From contig NZ_AUMS01000007.1 of assembly GCF_000430805.1 (NCBI RefSeq), positions 62,001-126,000 on the forward strand: a stretch of DNA of 64,000 bases, read 5' to 3'. The first letter of the stretch is position 1, and each line of letters starts with the position of its first letter. A program made the translations under genes and the position numbers. Below are positions 51,189 to 60,080 of this stretch, piece after piece. The notes under the pieces were generated by a model. It had not been told where the DNA came from. It saw only the letters and a list, made by a program, of their open reading frames with translations, and did not search any database. The stretch is from Chitinilyticum aquatile DSM 21506. GTDB taxonomy: Bacteria; Pseudomonadota; Gammaproteobacteria; Burkholderiales; Chitinibacteraceae.

Positions 51189-52982
51189 CTAGCGCCGCAA
51201 GTCCAGCGGCAGCAGCGCCCCCGCCTCGTTGCGCAACTCGGCCCGCACCGCATACTCCGGCACCGGTATCCGCCAGGCGCACTGATCGGCTGTGACCTGC
51301 CCCTGCGCGTTCAGTACTGCAACGTTATCGCTGAAGGACAATGTCTCGCCGGCATAGCCCTGCCGGCGTGCGAGCAGGGGCAGCTCATCCTTGTCTGCCA
51401 CCAGCCAGCGTACTTCCAGCCGGCTAGGGCATTGCGCACGCGGCATCAGCAGGTAGAGCGCGGGACGCATTCGCCAGCCCCGCGGCTCGTCGCGCAGCAG
51501 TGCAACGAACATCTCGCCGCTGGCCAGCACCTTTTCGCGCCCGACTTCCGGCAGCAGCAGCACATGGGGCTGCGGCAGGCGCGTGGCAAATTCAAAGCCG
51601 TGATCCTCGCCATAGGTGCCGTTACGCCAGCCATTGCCCGGCATGTCGCCATGAATGTCGCGCAGGAAGTAGCGGCCCTGCGTGTAATCGTCGACGATCT
51701 GCGGCAGGTAGGGAATCTGCATCGATGGCAGCAGGATGCGCCGCAGACCCAGCTGCTGGTACTGCGCCATCAGTGCTTCGCGCCGCGCGGTCTGCTGCCG
51801 GGTGGCCCAGCCCTGCTCGAGCGTGGTCAGCACATCGGCGCCGAGCACCGGCAGCAGGACGGCGAGCAGTGGAGCATGCCAATAGCCGCGCCAGCCCGCA
51901 GCCCAGAGCGGATGCGCGAGTGCCAGCGCGGCGGCAATCCACAGCACTTCGGCCGGAAAGGCCGTGCGCGCGGCAAAGTTGATGCCGGTGGAGCCGACCA
52001 TTGCCAGCGCCAGCAGCGTGCCGAGCACCAGCAGCACCCAGCAGCGCTTCAGGGCATTGCCATCGCTGCCGTTTTCATTGTGCCCGCCCTCATTGCCCCC
52101 AAACTGGCCGCTGCGGATTGCTGTCAGCACCAGCAGCAGAGCCAGTACCAGGCCGATCGGCGCAATCTGCGTGACATGTTGCCAGATCAGCGCCAGCAGC
52201 TCGCCCAGCCGGTGCGCCATCGGCACATGATCGTCCTGCATGGCAAAGCGCACGGCGTTGCCGGGCGCCAGAAACAGCACCGCTGCCCCGGCCAGCAGTG
52301 CTGCGGCATTGACGGCATACCAGCGTGGCAAGCGGGCCGGCAACAGGCGCCGGGCAAGCACCAGCAGGATTGCCACCAGCAGCAGCAACACCACGCTGAC
52401 ATTTTCCAGCGCCATGCCCAGCCAGAATGCACCCAGCGGCCACAGCCACAGACGCGAGCGCGAATCGGCCTGCGCCCGCTTGTCAAGCAGCACGTCCAGA
52501 TACGGCGACATGAACAGCAGTGCCGCAACCATCACCCACAGGTAGGCAATCGCCCCGGTTTTCCACAGCACGGCCTCGCCGAAAGACTGCGTAAAGAACC
52601 ACACACCGATCCACGCCAGCAGCAGGGTCATCAGATCGGTACGCGCCGCCCCCGGCCAGCGCCCGACCGCGACGCGAAACAGCGCCGCCAGCAACAGGCA
52701 GAACACAAGCGCATTGACGACATTGAACAGCAGCAGGCTGCCGGGCCAGATAGCCAGAAAGGCAAAGGTGGTTGCCAGGATTGACGCGCGGCCGGTCCAG
52801 GTCAGGTATTCATCGCGGATGCGGCCGAACATCTGGCCCAGTTCAGCCAGCGGCACGGTGCGGTGCCAGTCGTCCCCCCAGGTGGGCGTCCAGCAGTTGA
52901 GCACCAGCAAAAGCACGAACACCAGCAGAAAAAAAGCCGCAAAGGGCCAGGCCGCGCGGCGGCCGCTCAGGCAATCAGTCAT
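51189..52982 (-). CDS. DUF6056-like multi-pass membrane protein
   Basis: A 597-residue protein from ATG 52982, with GGAGG about six bases upstream (MTDCLSGRRAAWPFAAFFLL). About ten hydrophobic segments lie in the first 440 residues. The first loop holds WGDDWHRTVP, an acidic loop motif typical of GT-C-type glycosyltransferases and DUF6056 proteins. The C-terminal 150 residues are soluble and periplasmic in appearance (MQIPYLPQIVDDYTQGRYFL). It may transfer or flip a lipid-linked sugar, but neither substrate nor cluster partner is visible. An earlier frame start is rejected. Confidence 0.78.
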   Translation of the reverse strand: MTDCLSGRRAAWPFAAFFLLVFVLLLVLNCWTPTWGDDWHRTVPLAELGQMFGRIRDEYLTWTGRASILATTFAFLAIWPGSLLLFNVVNALVFCLLLAALFRVAVGRWPGAARTDLMTLLLAWIGVWFFTQSFGEAVLWKTGAIAYLWVMVAALLFMSPYLDVLLDKRAQADSRSRLWLWPLGAFWLGMALENVSVVLLLLVAILLVLARRLLPARLPRWYAVNAAALLAGAAVLFLAPGNAVRFAMQDDHVPMAHRLGELLALIWQHVTQIAPIGLVLALLLVLTAIRSGQFGGNEGGHNENGSDGNALKRCWVLLVLGTLLALAMVGSTGINFAARTAFPAEVLWIAAALALAHPLWAAGWRGYWHAPLLAVLLPVLGADVLTTLEQGWATRQQTARREALMAQYQQLGLRRILLPSMQIPYLPQIVDDYTQGRYFLRDIHGDMPGNGWRNGTYGEDHGFEFATRLPQPHVLLLPEVGREKVLASGEMFVALLRDEPRGWRMRPALYLLMPRAQCPSRLEVRWLVADKDELPLLARRQGYAGETLSFSDNVAVLNAQGQVTADQCAWRIPVPEYAVRAELRNEAGALLPLDLRR

Positions 52983-53185
52983 TTCCATCCTCCCGGAACC
53001 GGCCGGGCGCAGACTCTCGGTGGTCATTGGCTCCGGACGGCAAGGAGGCCATTTTCGCCGCAGCCCGGCCACCGGGACAAGCTGACCGGCTGGAAAGCAG
53101 GTCACAGCGCAGCCGCCACAGAAATACATTGCCATGTATGAAATCACAGCCCTTTTGAATAAAAGGCCACAGGATAATACCCATA

Positions 53186-53206
53186 AAAAAACCCGACCAA
53201 GGCCGG
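53186..53206 (-). terminator. Terminator after the MliC/YbaY-like gene
   Basis: Minus-strand ACCCGGCC-TT-GGTCGGGT followed by TTTTTTTATG, about 33 bases after the stop. Confidence 0.75.
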
Positions 53207-53238
53207 GTGTGCTTTACCTGCTTTTACAACACTGCAGT

Positions 53239-53871
53239 TCAACGCTGCACGGGCACCAGCAGCACATCGGCGGTCTCGCCGGCGCCGTGCGTCAACACCG
53301 TAGTACGGGTGGTATTGAGCATCAGCAGCTTGCCGTCCTGCGTCAGCCGCGCCTGAACAGAATAAGTCATGCGCGGGTCGATCTGCTTGCGGGCAAAGGG
53401 CAGCTCGACCGTCAGCGGAGCACCTTCGGCAAGCACCATGGTTTTTTCGCTGATCGTGACTGCCGGCGCGTCGGCGCGCGACACATCCAGCAGCTTCACC
53501 TCCAGCGTCGCACCGGGGAACAGGCGGCGCTGCAGCCAGCTGATTCTGGCCGCCACCTTGCCATCGGTCGCAACCTGCTCCTGCGGCACGCACTTGACGG
53601 GAGCAGCCTTGCCGACGGTCAGCGTGGCTTCGCCGCCATGCTCCCACCATTCGGTCTTGCCGGCAGTGTAGCGGACACCCGAGGCACTGACGGCCTGTTG
53701 CATGAACTGCTTGCTATGCCCTTCCGCGAGCCAGATGCTGCCCTCGCCGGCCATCGTCACCGTTCTCACCTGCTGGTCATCACACTGATAGCGGTACACG
53801 TCGGCTGCATGCGCGGCCACACTGCCGGCAGCAGCGAAGAGGGAGACACAGATCAGGGACAGGTTCTTCAT
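53239..53871 (-). CDS. Exported protein: MliC-like lysozyme-inhibitor domain plus YbaY-like domain
   Basis: A 210-residue protein from ATG 53871 with a signal peptide (MKNLSLICVSLFAAAGSVAA, cut near AHA). Residues about 23-90 resemble MliC/PliC C-type-lysozyme inhibitors (YRYQCDDQQVRTVTM, then GSIWLAEGHSKQF). Residues about 115-210 resemble the YbaY/YscW-pilotin beta-sandwich (EVKLLDVSRADAPAVTISEK, then DPRMTYSVQARLTQDGKLLM). There is no lipobox, so it is probably periplasmic. It would protect peptidoglycan from host lysozyme. The two-domain combination is the notable point. Confidence 0.75.
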   Translation of the reverse strand: MKNLSLICVSLFAAAGSVAAHAADVYRYQCDDQQVRTVTMAGEGSIWLAEGHSKQFMQQAVSASGVRYTAGKTEWWEHGGEATLTVGKAAPVKCVPQEQVATDGKVAARISWLQRRLFPGATLEVKLLDVSRADAPAVTISEKTMVLAEGAPLTVELPFARKQIDPRMTYSVQARLTQDGKLLMLNTTRTTVLTHGAGETADVLLVPVQR

Positions 53872-54045
53872 CGGGGGGAACTCCTTGCGTAGTAATGGGC
53901 GGATTATGCCTGCACAGGGCTGAAGCGTCTGTGAACGGCCCGGCAAAGCCGGGGTAAAGAAATCACAAAACGACCTGCCCGGCACACGATTGCGGGCACC
54001 CGCACCAGCGCTTACACTCGATCACCTTCACGACAGGCTCCTGCC

Positions 54046-54483
54046 ATGACAAGTGCATTTCATACCGCCCTTGCCGGCCTTTTCCTTGCCATCAGTGCCA
54101 GCGCAAGCCACGCCGCCAGTTGCCGCGATGTGGCGGCACAGCTCAGTCGGGATTACCGGCTGGACGCCACTGAACTCGCCGAAACACTGGCTTCACTGGC
54201 TGCCAGTGGCAAACTGCCGGATCGCTATGTCAGCAAGCGCGAAGCGCAGGCCGCTGGCTGGCGGCCGGGGCAATCGCTGTGGCAGGTCCTGCCGGGGAAA
54301 AGCATCGGCGGCGATGCGTTCGGCAATCGTGAAGGCCGCCTGCCGGCCGGGCGCTACCGCGAGGCCGATCTGGACTACCGCGGCGGCAAGCGCAACGCCA
54401 AACGCCTGGTGTTCACTCCGGCCCGCAACTACATCACCATTGACCACTACGAGACTTTCCATGAGGTGCCGCCATGCCGCTGA
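54046..54483 (+). CDS. Secreted ribonuclease, barnase family
   Basis: A 145-residue protein (MTSAFHTALAGLFLAISASA) with a signal peptide ending near SHA. The rest is barnase-like: GWRPGQSLWQVLPGKSIGGD, then YREADLDYRGGKRNAKRLVF and NYITIDHYETF. The catalytic Glu (READ), Arg (GKRN) and His (DHYETF) align with barnase Glu73, Arg87 and His102. It should cut single-stranded RNA outside the cell or in a rival. The stop overlaps the inhibitor gene by 10 bases. Confidence 0.94.
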   Translation: MTSAFHTALAGLFLAISASASHAASCRDVAAQLSRDYRLDATELAETLASLAASGKLPDRYVSKREAQAAGWRPGQSLWQVLPGKSIGGDAFGNREGRLPAGRYREADLDYRGGKRNAKRLVFTPARNYITIDHYETFHEVPPCR

Positions 54484-54746
54484 CCCGCATCGTCTGGACC
54501 GACATCCGCCGCGTGGGCGATGCCTGCCGCCAGCTATCCGCCCAGATTGCCACACCGGATTACTTCGCCGCCAATCTGGACGCGCTCTTCGACGTACTCG
54601 GCACGGATCTGCCCGGCCCGCTGCAGATCGACTGGCAGACCTACACAAGCGATCAGCTCAGCGAGCCCGACTGCTGCGAGCAGCTCAGGTTGCTGCTGCA
54701 CGATGTGCAGCTTGAGCGCGAGGATTTCCGCTACCGGCTGGGCTGA
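54474..54746 (+). CDS. Ribonuclease inhibitor, barstar family
   Basis: A 90-residue protein (MPLTRIVWTDIRRVGDACRQ) with the barstar core DYFAANLDALFDVLGTDLPG. The acidic Asp residues that bind the barnase active site are in place. It overlaps the barnase gene, which gives balanced production. It has no signal peptide and so protects the cytoplasm. Confidence 0.94.
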   Translation: MPLTRIVWTDIRRVGDACRQLSAQIATPDYFAANLDALFDVLGTDLPGPLQIDWQTYTSDQLSEPDCCEQLRLLLHDVQLEREDFRYRLG

Positions 54747-54776
54747 ACCGCCCGTGAAAGCCCGCCCGCAATGAAG

Positions 54777-54801
54777 AAAAGCCCGGCTGAGCCGGGCTTT
54801 T
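54777..54801. terminator. Bidirectional terminator after barstar
   Basis: GCCCGGC-TGA-GCCGGGC with A4 before and T4 after, 30 bases from the barstar stop and 21 from the convergent old-yellow-enzyme stop. Confidence 0.9.
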
Positions 54802-54821
54802 GTCATGCATGTACCAGACGA

Positions 54822-55895
54822 TCAAGTCGCTACTGGATAATCCGTATAACCGGCTGCACCCGGTGTGTAGAAGGTATTGGCATCCGGCTCGGCCAGCGGC
54901 AGATCGCCTTTCATACGCGCCACCAGATCGGGGTTGCTGATGAAGGGGCGCCCAAAAGCCACCAGATCGGCACGCCCCTCCTGCAGCGCGGCTTCGGCGC
55001 TGGCAGCGGCAAAGCCGCCCGAGGCGATGAATGCGCCAGAGAATGCCGAACGCAGCGCGGCCTTGAAGCTGGCCGGCACTTCCGGCGCGCCCATGGCAGA
55101 GTGGTCAACCAGATGCAGATACACGAGGCCGATTTCTGCGAGTTCACGCGCCAGCGCGATGTACTGTTCTTCCACACCTTCGAACGCGCCGGTGCTGTTG
55201 AAAACGCCGTAGGGCGACACGCGGATGCCGACACGATCAGCGCCGATGGCAGCAACGCAGGCACGGGCGACTTCGAGCACCAGCCGGTTGCGTGCCGCCG
55301 CCGAGCCACCGTAACCATCCGTGCGAGTGTTCACATTGGCATTCAGGAACTGCTCGAGCAGATAGCCGTTGGCCGCGTGCAGCTCGATGCCGTCAAAGCC
55401 GGCCTCGATGGCCAATTGCGCGGCCTTGACGTATTCGGCCACCAGCGCCGGAATTTCATCTTCGGTCAATGCGTGCGGGACAGCGTGCGGCTGCATGCCG
55501 GCGGTATCGGTATACATTTCGCCGGGGCACACTTCGGCCACCGGGCCGACCACACGGGCACCGGCCGGCAAATTGGCCGCCGCGCTGACGCGGCCGCAGT
55601 GCATGAGCTGGATGAAAATCTTCGCGCCACCGGCATGCGCGGCAGTGGTTACCTGCCGCCAGCCATCGCGCTGGGCCGCATTGAACAGACCCGGAATCCG
55701 CGCGTAGCCCAGGCCATCGGGGGAAGGCGATGTGCCCTCGGTGATCAACAGGCCGGCACCGGCGCGCTGGCCGTAATACTCGGCCATCAGCGCATTGGGC
55801 GTGTTGGCCTCGACGGCCCGGCAGCGGGTCAGCGGTGCCATCACCACACGGTTCTGCAGGTGCAGGCGGCCATTATCAAACGGTTCGAACAGCAT
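54822..55895 (-). CDS. Old yellow enzyme-family alkene reductase (NemA-like)
   Basis: A 357-residue FMN enzyme from ATG 55895 (MLFEPFDNGRLHLQNRVVMA), with GAGG nine bases before it; ATGs at 55901 and 55904 are also possible. Flavin and substrate motifs: RVVMAPLTRCRA, LITEGTSPSPDG, FIQLMHCGRVS, and the substrate-binding ELHAANGYLLEQFLNANVN. The proton-donor Tyr is in the NTRTDGYGGS segment. It reduces activated alkenes, nitro compounds and similar electrophiles using NAD(P)H. A degraded second copy of this family lies at 59837-60062. Confidence 0.94.
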   Translation of the reverse strand: MLFEPFDNGRLHLQNRVVMAPLTRCRAVEANTPNALMAEYYGQRAGAGLLITEGTSPSPDGLGYARIPGLFNAAQRDGWRQVTTAAHAGGAKIFIQLMHCGRVSAAANLPAGARVVGPVAEVCPGEMYTDTAGMQPHAVPHALTEDEIPALVAEYVKAAQLAIEAGFDGIELHAANGYLLEQFLNANVNTRTDGYGGSAAARNRLVLEVARACVAAIGADRVGIRVSPYGVFNSTGAFEGVEEQYIALARELAEIGLVYLHLVDHSAMGAPEVPASFKAALRSAFSGAFIASGGFAAASAEAALQEGRADLVAFGRPFISNPDLVARMKGDLPLAEPDANTFYTPGAAGYTDYPVAT

Positions 55896-56205
55896 GGGCA
55901 TCATCCTCGGGGTTGGTCAGGCTGTATCTGGTGCCGCTGTCGCCCAATGCAAGTGCCGCTTGCCGCCGTGGCTGCAAATGAAGGGCCGCCAGACCAATAC
56001 TCACAGACCCTTATGCCGCAAGCCCTTTCACATGAATGGCTAACCGGCCATACCCCAAATCACGACCTGATTATGTCTCTGCTTCAGAAGCGTCATTCCC
56101 GCGAAAGCGGGAATCCAGATAGCGGCGTGAAGCCAGGCTTTGCTCTGGATGCCCGCCTGCGCGGGCATGACGAAAAGGCTTCTGAAAGAGAGGCATAATC
56201 AGAAT
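55896..56205. other. Intergenic region before the old yellow enzyme gene
   Basis: 310 bases. The left part (55896-56066) contains the promoter region of the reductase but no clear element. The right part is the palindromic element at 56067-56202. No gene. Confidence 0.5.
56067..56202. repeat. MITE-like palindromic element with 25-bp terminal inverted repeats
   Basis: The ends 56067-56091 and 56178-56202 match in 22 of 25 positions as inverted repeats (CTGATTATG at the left end, its complement at the right). Between are two hairpins, GTCATTCCCGC-GAAA-GCGGGAAT and ATGCCCGC-CTGC-GCGGGCAT, that also pair with each other across the element. It is noncoding and ends 4 bases from the MFS stop codon. 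It resembles Neisseriales dRS3/REP-type ATTCCC..GGGAAT repeats. Confidence 0.8.
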
Positions 56206-57399
56206 TCACGATACCGTTCTGATCTTTCCGGCCACGCGGATCGCCAGCAGCCCGGCCAGACAGCTGGCAAGGCCAATCCAGCCGTAATGGTGCCAGGCGC
56301 CATGGGCATCCTGCGTGAGCACCAGCCCGGCCAGCAGCGAGGCAATGCCGGAAGCAAAGTTCTGCACGGCGGAATTGAAGGCCATCAGGCGCCCGCGCAT
56401 GGCCGGCAGCGTGGCGGCAGTAATCTGCGTTGTAGCCGGAATGAAGCGCCCGCTGACAAACACAAAGAACAGTACCGAGATCGCCAGCTGGCCGACCAGC
56501 CCCACCTGCAGCGTCTGCGTGACCAGCACGATGGGAACAAAGCTGCAAACGATCAGCCAGCCCACCACGCGGCGCGGGGTATAGCGGTCAGTGAGCCGGC
56601 CGATCAAGGGGCGGCTGAAGATGGTCGCCGCACCGCCGGCCAGATAGATGTACATCAGTTGCTCGGGGGCGAGGCCCACATTGGCCACCATCGTCGGCGC
56701 GATGAAGGGGATGACCGAGAAGCCGGAGACCATCAGCAGCGCCGTCAGCCCCACCGCCCACCAGTGATTGCGCTCCGTGAGCAATTCGCGGTAATTCTGC
56801 AGCCAGCCGGCCTGCGCGTGCGCCATGGCCAGGTGAGCGCGCACCGGTGGCACGGCTCGGGTCATCACCAGCCACAATACCGCACAGGCAGCAGCCAGCA
56901 CATGAAACGGCAGACGCCAGCCATGGTGCGCGGCCAGCCACAGGCCAAGCGGCACGCCAGCCACCGCCGACAGCGAAAAACCCAGCATCACCCAGCTCAT
57001 CGCCCGGCCGCGACGCTCCAGCGGAATCACATCACCGACAATCGCCAGCGAGATCGAACCGAGCACGCCGCCGAACACGCCGGCAACGACTCGCGCAGCC
57101 AGCAGGCTGGCAAAGCTGCCGGCCAGCGCGCACAGCAGCGTCGCAATGGTCAGACCCGCGTAACAGAACAGCAGCGCATGGCGGCGATCGAAGCGGTCGG
57201 CCTGTGAGGAAGCCAGCAAGGCCGACACGCCAGCCGCCAGCGAATAGGACGACACCAGCAGGCCGAACTGGCTGGCGCTGATGCGCAGATCGGCCATCAG
57301 GTAACTTGCTAGTGGCATCATGATCATGAAATCGACGATGGTGGTGAACATCACCAGCATCAGGGCAAGCAACAGCAGCATTTCGCGGCGTTCGGTCAT
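56206..57399 (-). CDS. MFS transporter, DHA1-like efflux
   Basis: A 397-residue protein (MTERREMLLLLALMLVMFTT) with 12 predicted membrane helices. The MFS motif A-like DRFDRRHALLF follows helix 2 and the repeated motif GRLTDRYTPRRV follows helix 8. It is a member of the drug/metabolite efflux group. A TTG at 57423 is open but the ATG at 57399 is preferred. The gene ends 4 bases from the palindromic element. A 13-bp palindrome GAGAACCGTTCTC at 57454-57466 in the divergent region may be its operator. Confidence 0.9.
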   Translation of the reverse strand: MTERREMLLLLALMLVMFTTIVDFMIMMPLASYLMADLRISASQFGLLVSSYSLAAGVSALLASSQADRFDRRHALLFCYAGLTIATLLCALAGSFASLLAARVVAGVFGGVLGSISLAIVGDVIPLERRGRAMSWVMLGFSLSAVAGVPLGLWLAAHHGWRLPFHVLAAACAVLWLVMTRAVPPVRAHLAMAHAQAGWLQNYRELLTERNHWWAVGLTALLMVSGFSVIPFIAPTMVANVGLAPEQLMYIYLAGGAATIFSRPLIGRLTDRYTPRRVVGWLIVCSFVPIVLVTQTLQVGLVGQLAISVLFFVFVSGRFIPATTQITAATLPAMRGRLMAFNSAVQNFASGIASLLAGLVLTQDAHGAWHHYGWIGLASCLAGLLAIRVAGKIRTVS

Positions 57400-57505
57400 G
57401 GGGATGTGCACCGGCAGGATCAAACCGCAAGTTTACGCGCTTGCCCCATAGGCGAGAACCGTTCTCAATGTCCTGATTTGTACAGACTCGACACATAAGA
57501 ACATA

Positions 57506-57552
57506 GGTATAGCCGTATAGCCATTATGCTGAAAGGGCTACACAGCCATACC
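57506..57552. repeat. Imperfect hairpin upstream of ald, copy 1 of a related pair
   Basis: Left arm GGTATAGCCGTATAGCC (57506-57522), loop of 13, right arm 57536-57552; 14 of 17 positions pair. It lies about 100 bases upstream of ald. Its reverse complement pattern is shared with the hairpin at 62820-62866. Confidence 0.65.
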
Positions 57553-57647
57553 TGCAGATCAAACCAGCAAGCACGCGACAGGCTATAAAGGAGTCATCCA
57601 CCCGCCGGCACCATTTCGGTCCGGTCGACCACACAGCGAGGTGCAGC

Positions 57648-58760
57648 ATGCAGATCGGCGTCCCGAAGGAAATCAAGATTCACGAATACCGCGTCGGCAT
57701 GGTGCCGGCGAGCGTGCGCGAGCTGACCTCGCGCGGCCACCGCGTGCTGGTGGAAACGGGTGCAGGTGCCGGCATCGGTTTTGGTGACGACGTCTATCGC
57801 GCGGCCGGCGCGGAGATTGCCGCGAGCGCCGCCGAGGTATTTGCCGCTGCCGAGCTGATCGTGAAAGTCAAGGAGCCGCAGGCCAGCGAGCGCGCCCAGT
57901 TGCGACCGGGGCAACTGCTGTTCACCTACCTCCACCTTGCCCCTGATCGCCCGCAGACGGAGGAGCTGCTCGCCAGCGGCGCAATTGCCATCGCCTATGA
58001 AACGGTGACGGATCGCGCCGGCACACTGCCGCTGCTCGCACCAATGTCCGAGGTCGCCGGGCGCATGGCCATCCAGGCTGGCGCGCGCGCACTGGAAAAA
58101 TCGCAGGGCGGCGCCGGCATCCTGCTCGGCGGTGTGCCCGGCGTGGCACCGGCCAGGGTGGTGATTCTCGGCGGCGGCGTGGTGGGAGCCAGCGCCGCAC
58201 GCATGGCGCTGGGGCTGCGCGCCGACGTGACGGTACTCGACCGCAATATCGACACGCTGCGCCGGCTTGACTGCGAATTCGGCGGTGCGGTGAAACTGAT
58301 CTACGCCACCGTGGAAGCCACCGAACAGCAGCTATTCGACGCCGACCTCATCGTTGGCGCCGTGCTGCTGCCAGGCGCCGCCGCGCCGAAACTGATCCGC
58401 CGCGGCCATCTCGCCAGAATGCGGCCCGGATCGGTGATTGTCGATGTCGCCATCGACCAGGGCGGCTGCGCGGAAACCTCGCGGCCGACCACACATGAGA
58501 ACCCGGTCTTCGTGGTCGACGGCATCGTGCATTACTGCGTCGCCAACATGCCCGGCGCCGTGGCGCGCACATCCACCTTCGCGCTCAACAACGCCACGCT
58601 ACCCTATATCGTGAAACTTGCCGATCAGGGCTGGCGCGCCGCACTGCGGGCCGATGCGGGTTTTCTGGCCGGATTGAACGTGGCGGCAGGCAAGCTCACC
58701 TGCAAGGCCGTGGCCGAGGCGCATGGCCTGCCATACCACGAGGCAGCAGCAGCAGTTTGA
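57648..58760 (+). CDS. ald: Alanine dehydrogenase
   Basis: A 370-residue protein ([20 protein letters not shown]). Substrate-binding Lys in LIVKVKEPQ and His in TYLHLAPD, a Rossmann [20 protein letters not shown] for NAD and HTTHENP-like loop ([10 protein letters not shown]) fit Ald. It makes pyruvate and ammonia from L-alanine, linking amino acid use to carbon flow. AGCGAGG lies six bases before the ATG. The hairpin repeat upstream may regulate it. Confidence 0.97.
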   Translation: MQIGVPKEIKIHEYRVGMVPASVRELTSRGHRVLVETGAGAGIGFGDDVYRAAGAEIAASAAEVFAAAELIVKVKEPQASERAQLRPGQLLFTYLHLAPDRPQTEELLASGAIAIAYETVTDRAGTLPLLAPMSEVAGRMAIQAGARALEKSQGGAGILLGGVPGVAPARVVILGGGVVGASAARMALGLRADVTVLDRNIDTLRRLDCEFGGAVKLIYATVEATEQQLFDADLIVGAVLLPGAAAPKLIRRGHLARMRPGSVIVDVAIDQGGCAETSRPTTHENPVFVVDGIVHYCVANMPGAVARTSTFALNNATLPYIVKLADQGWRAALRADAGFLAGLNVAAGKLTCKAVAEAHGLPYHEAAAAV

Positions 58761-58790
58761 GCCATTTGCTCCTGCAGGCCGGGCTTGCGC

Positions 58791-59732
58791 CTATGGCAAG
58801 GCCGCCCGGCTGGGCACTTGCAGGCGCTGCAGCTGCTCCAGACGGTCACGGCTGCGTTGCTGCAGCAGCGCATGCAATGCCTGGATGTGCGGCAGTATCT
58901 GCCGCCGTCCGGGACAGACCAGATTCAGCGGAGCTGGTTCGCCCTGATACTGCGGCAATAGCGCGACCAGACGGCCCGCCAGCAGGTCCTCGCTGATATC
59001 CAGCGCTGACTTGTAGGCAATCCCCTGCCCGGCCACTGCCCAGCGCCGCACCACATCGCCATCAGATGAGACGCGGATCGGCGGCACTTCGATCACCTGC
59101 TCGCGCCCTGCACCAAGCAACCGCCAGCGGTTGTAGACAAAACCGTCGAGCATGAAACACAGGCAGCGATGATGGGCGAACTCGTCCAGCGTTGCCGGCA
59201 TGCCGTGTCGATGCAGATAGGACGGTGCGGCACACAGGATGCGGCGGTTTTCCGGCGCGACCGGCAAGGCCACCAGCGCGGAATCGTCGGGAATACCGTA
59301 GCGCAGCGCCAGATCGACACGCTGCCGGTACACATCCGCCAGCTGGTCGCTCAGATCCAGCCGCAGCTCCAGCTGGGGATAAGCCATCAGAAATTCATCC
59401 AGCCAGGGCAGTACCAGATTGCGCCCCAGATCGGAGGGCAGTGACAACTGCAGTACGCCACGCGGCGCCTGGCTGCCCTGCTGGATGGCATCCCAGCCGG
59501 CCGCCAGCTCCTGCAGCGCCTGCCGTGCATGCTGCAGATAGGCCTCGCCAGCCTGCGTGAGGCGCAGGCTGCGCGTGGAGCGCACAAACAGCATCACCCC
59601 GAGATCGGCTTCCAGCCGCTTGAGCATGGCACTGGCCACCGCCGGCGACAGATCCAATAGCCGCGCCGCCATCGACAGACTGCCTGCTTCGGCGGCACGC
59701 ACAAAGAGTTCCAGTTCGCGAAAACCTTTCAT
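58791..59732 (-). CDS. LysR-family regulator
   Basis: A 313-residue protein from ATG 59732 (MKGFRELELFVRAAEAGSLS). The N-terminal HTH contains SMAARLLDLSPAVASAMLKR, followed by the effector-binding domain. It belongs to the DhcR/YafC-like LysR group. It is divergent from the old-yellow-enzyme remnant across a perfect palindrome (59739-59759), so it once probably controlled that enzyme and may still act on the downstream oxidoreductase genes. Confidence 0.92.
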   Translation of the reverse strand: MKGFRELELFVRAAEAGSLSMAARLLDLSPAVASAMLKRLEADLGVMLFVRSTRSLRLTQAGEAYLQHARQALQELAAGWDAIQQGSQAPRGVLQLSLPSDLGRNLVLPWLDEFLMAYPQLELRLDLSDQLADVYRQRVDLALRYGIPDDSALVALPVAPENRRILCAAPSYLHRHGMPATLDEFAHHRCLCFMLDGFVYNRWRLLGAGREQVIEVPPIRVSSDGDVVRRWAVAGQGIAYKSALDISEDLLAGRLVALLPQYQGEPAPLNLVCPGRRQILPHIQALHALLQQRSRDRLEQLQRLQVPSRAALP

Positions 59733-59738
59733 GGCCAA

Positions 59739-59759
59739 CTTTCAATAAGTTATTGAAAG
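59739..59759. promoter_or_regulatory. Perfect 21-bp palindrome, probable LysR operator
   Basis: CTTTCAATAA-G-TTATTGAAAG, 6 bases from the lysR start codon. It contains the T-N11-A pattern expected of LysR boxes (TTCAATAAGTTATTGAA). Confidence 0.75.
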
Positions 59760-59836
59760 TAATTATACATCCAGCCGATTGATTGAAAATCATGAACGAC
59801 AGATCATGCCTCATCCCTGCTGACCCGAGGCTCACC

Positions 59837-60062
59837 ATGACCAACCCGCTGTTCACCCCTGCCCACCTTGGGCATCTGACCCTGCCCAACCGCATCGTGA
59901 TGGCACCCATGACGCGCTGCCGGACCGAGCAGCCTGGTGACATACCTGCTGAACTGATGACGCGATGCGACGCCCGGCACGACACAGGCCAGTCCTGACC
60001 CGACAACACTCTTCGGCGGCAATGCCGCCGGCTATACCGATTACCCCGCCCACACTGCCTGA
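59837..60062 (+). pseudogene. Old yellow enzyme remnant with large internal deletion
   Basis: The frame from ATG 59837 encodes the first about 40 residues of an alkene reductase (MTNPLFTPAHLGHLTLPNRI, then MAPMTRCRTEQPGDIPAELM) and then runs out of family resemblance. In another frame, 60003-60062 encodes the family C-terminus (TTLFGGNAAGYTDYP, then AHTA and stop). About 300 central residues are lost. The intact relative is 54822-55895. Confidence 0.85.
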
Positions 60063-60080
60063 ATCCACGGGAGCCCCCGC

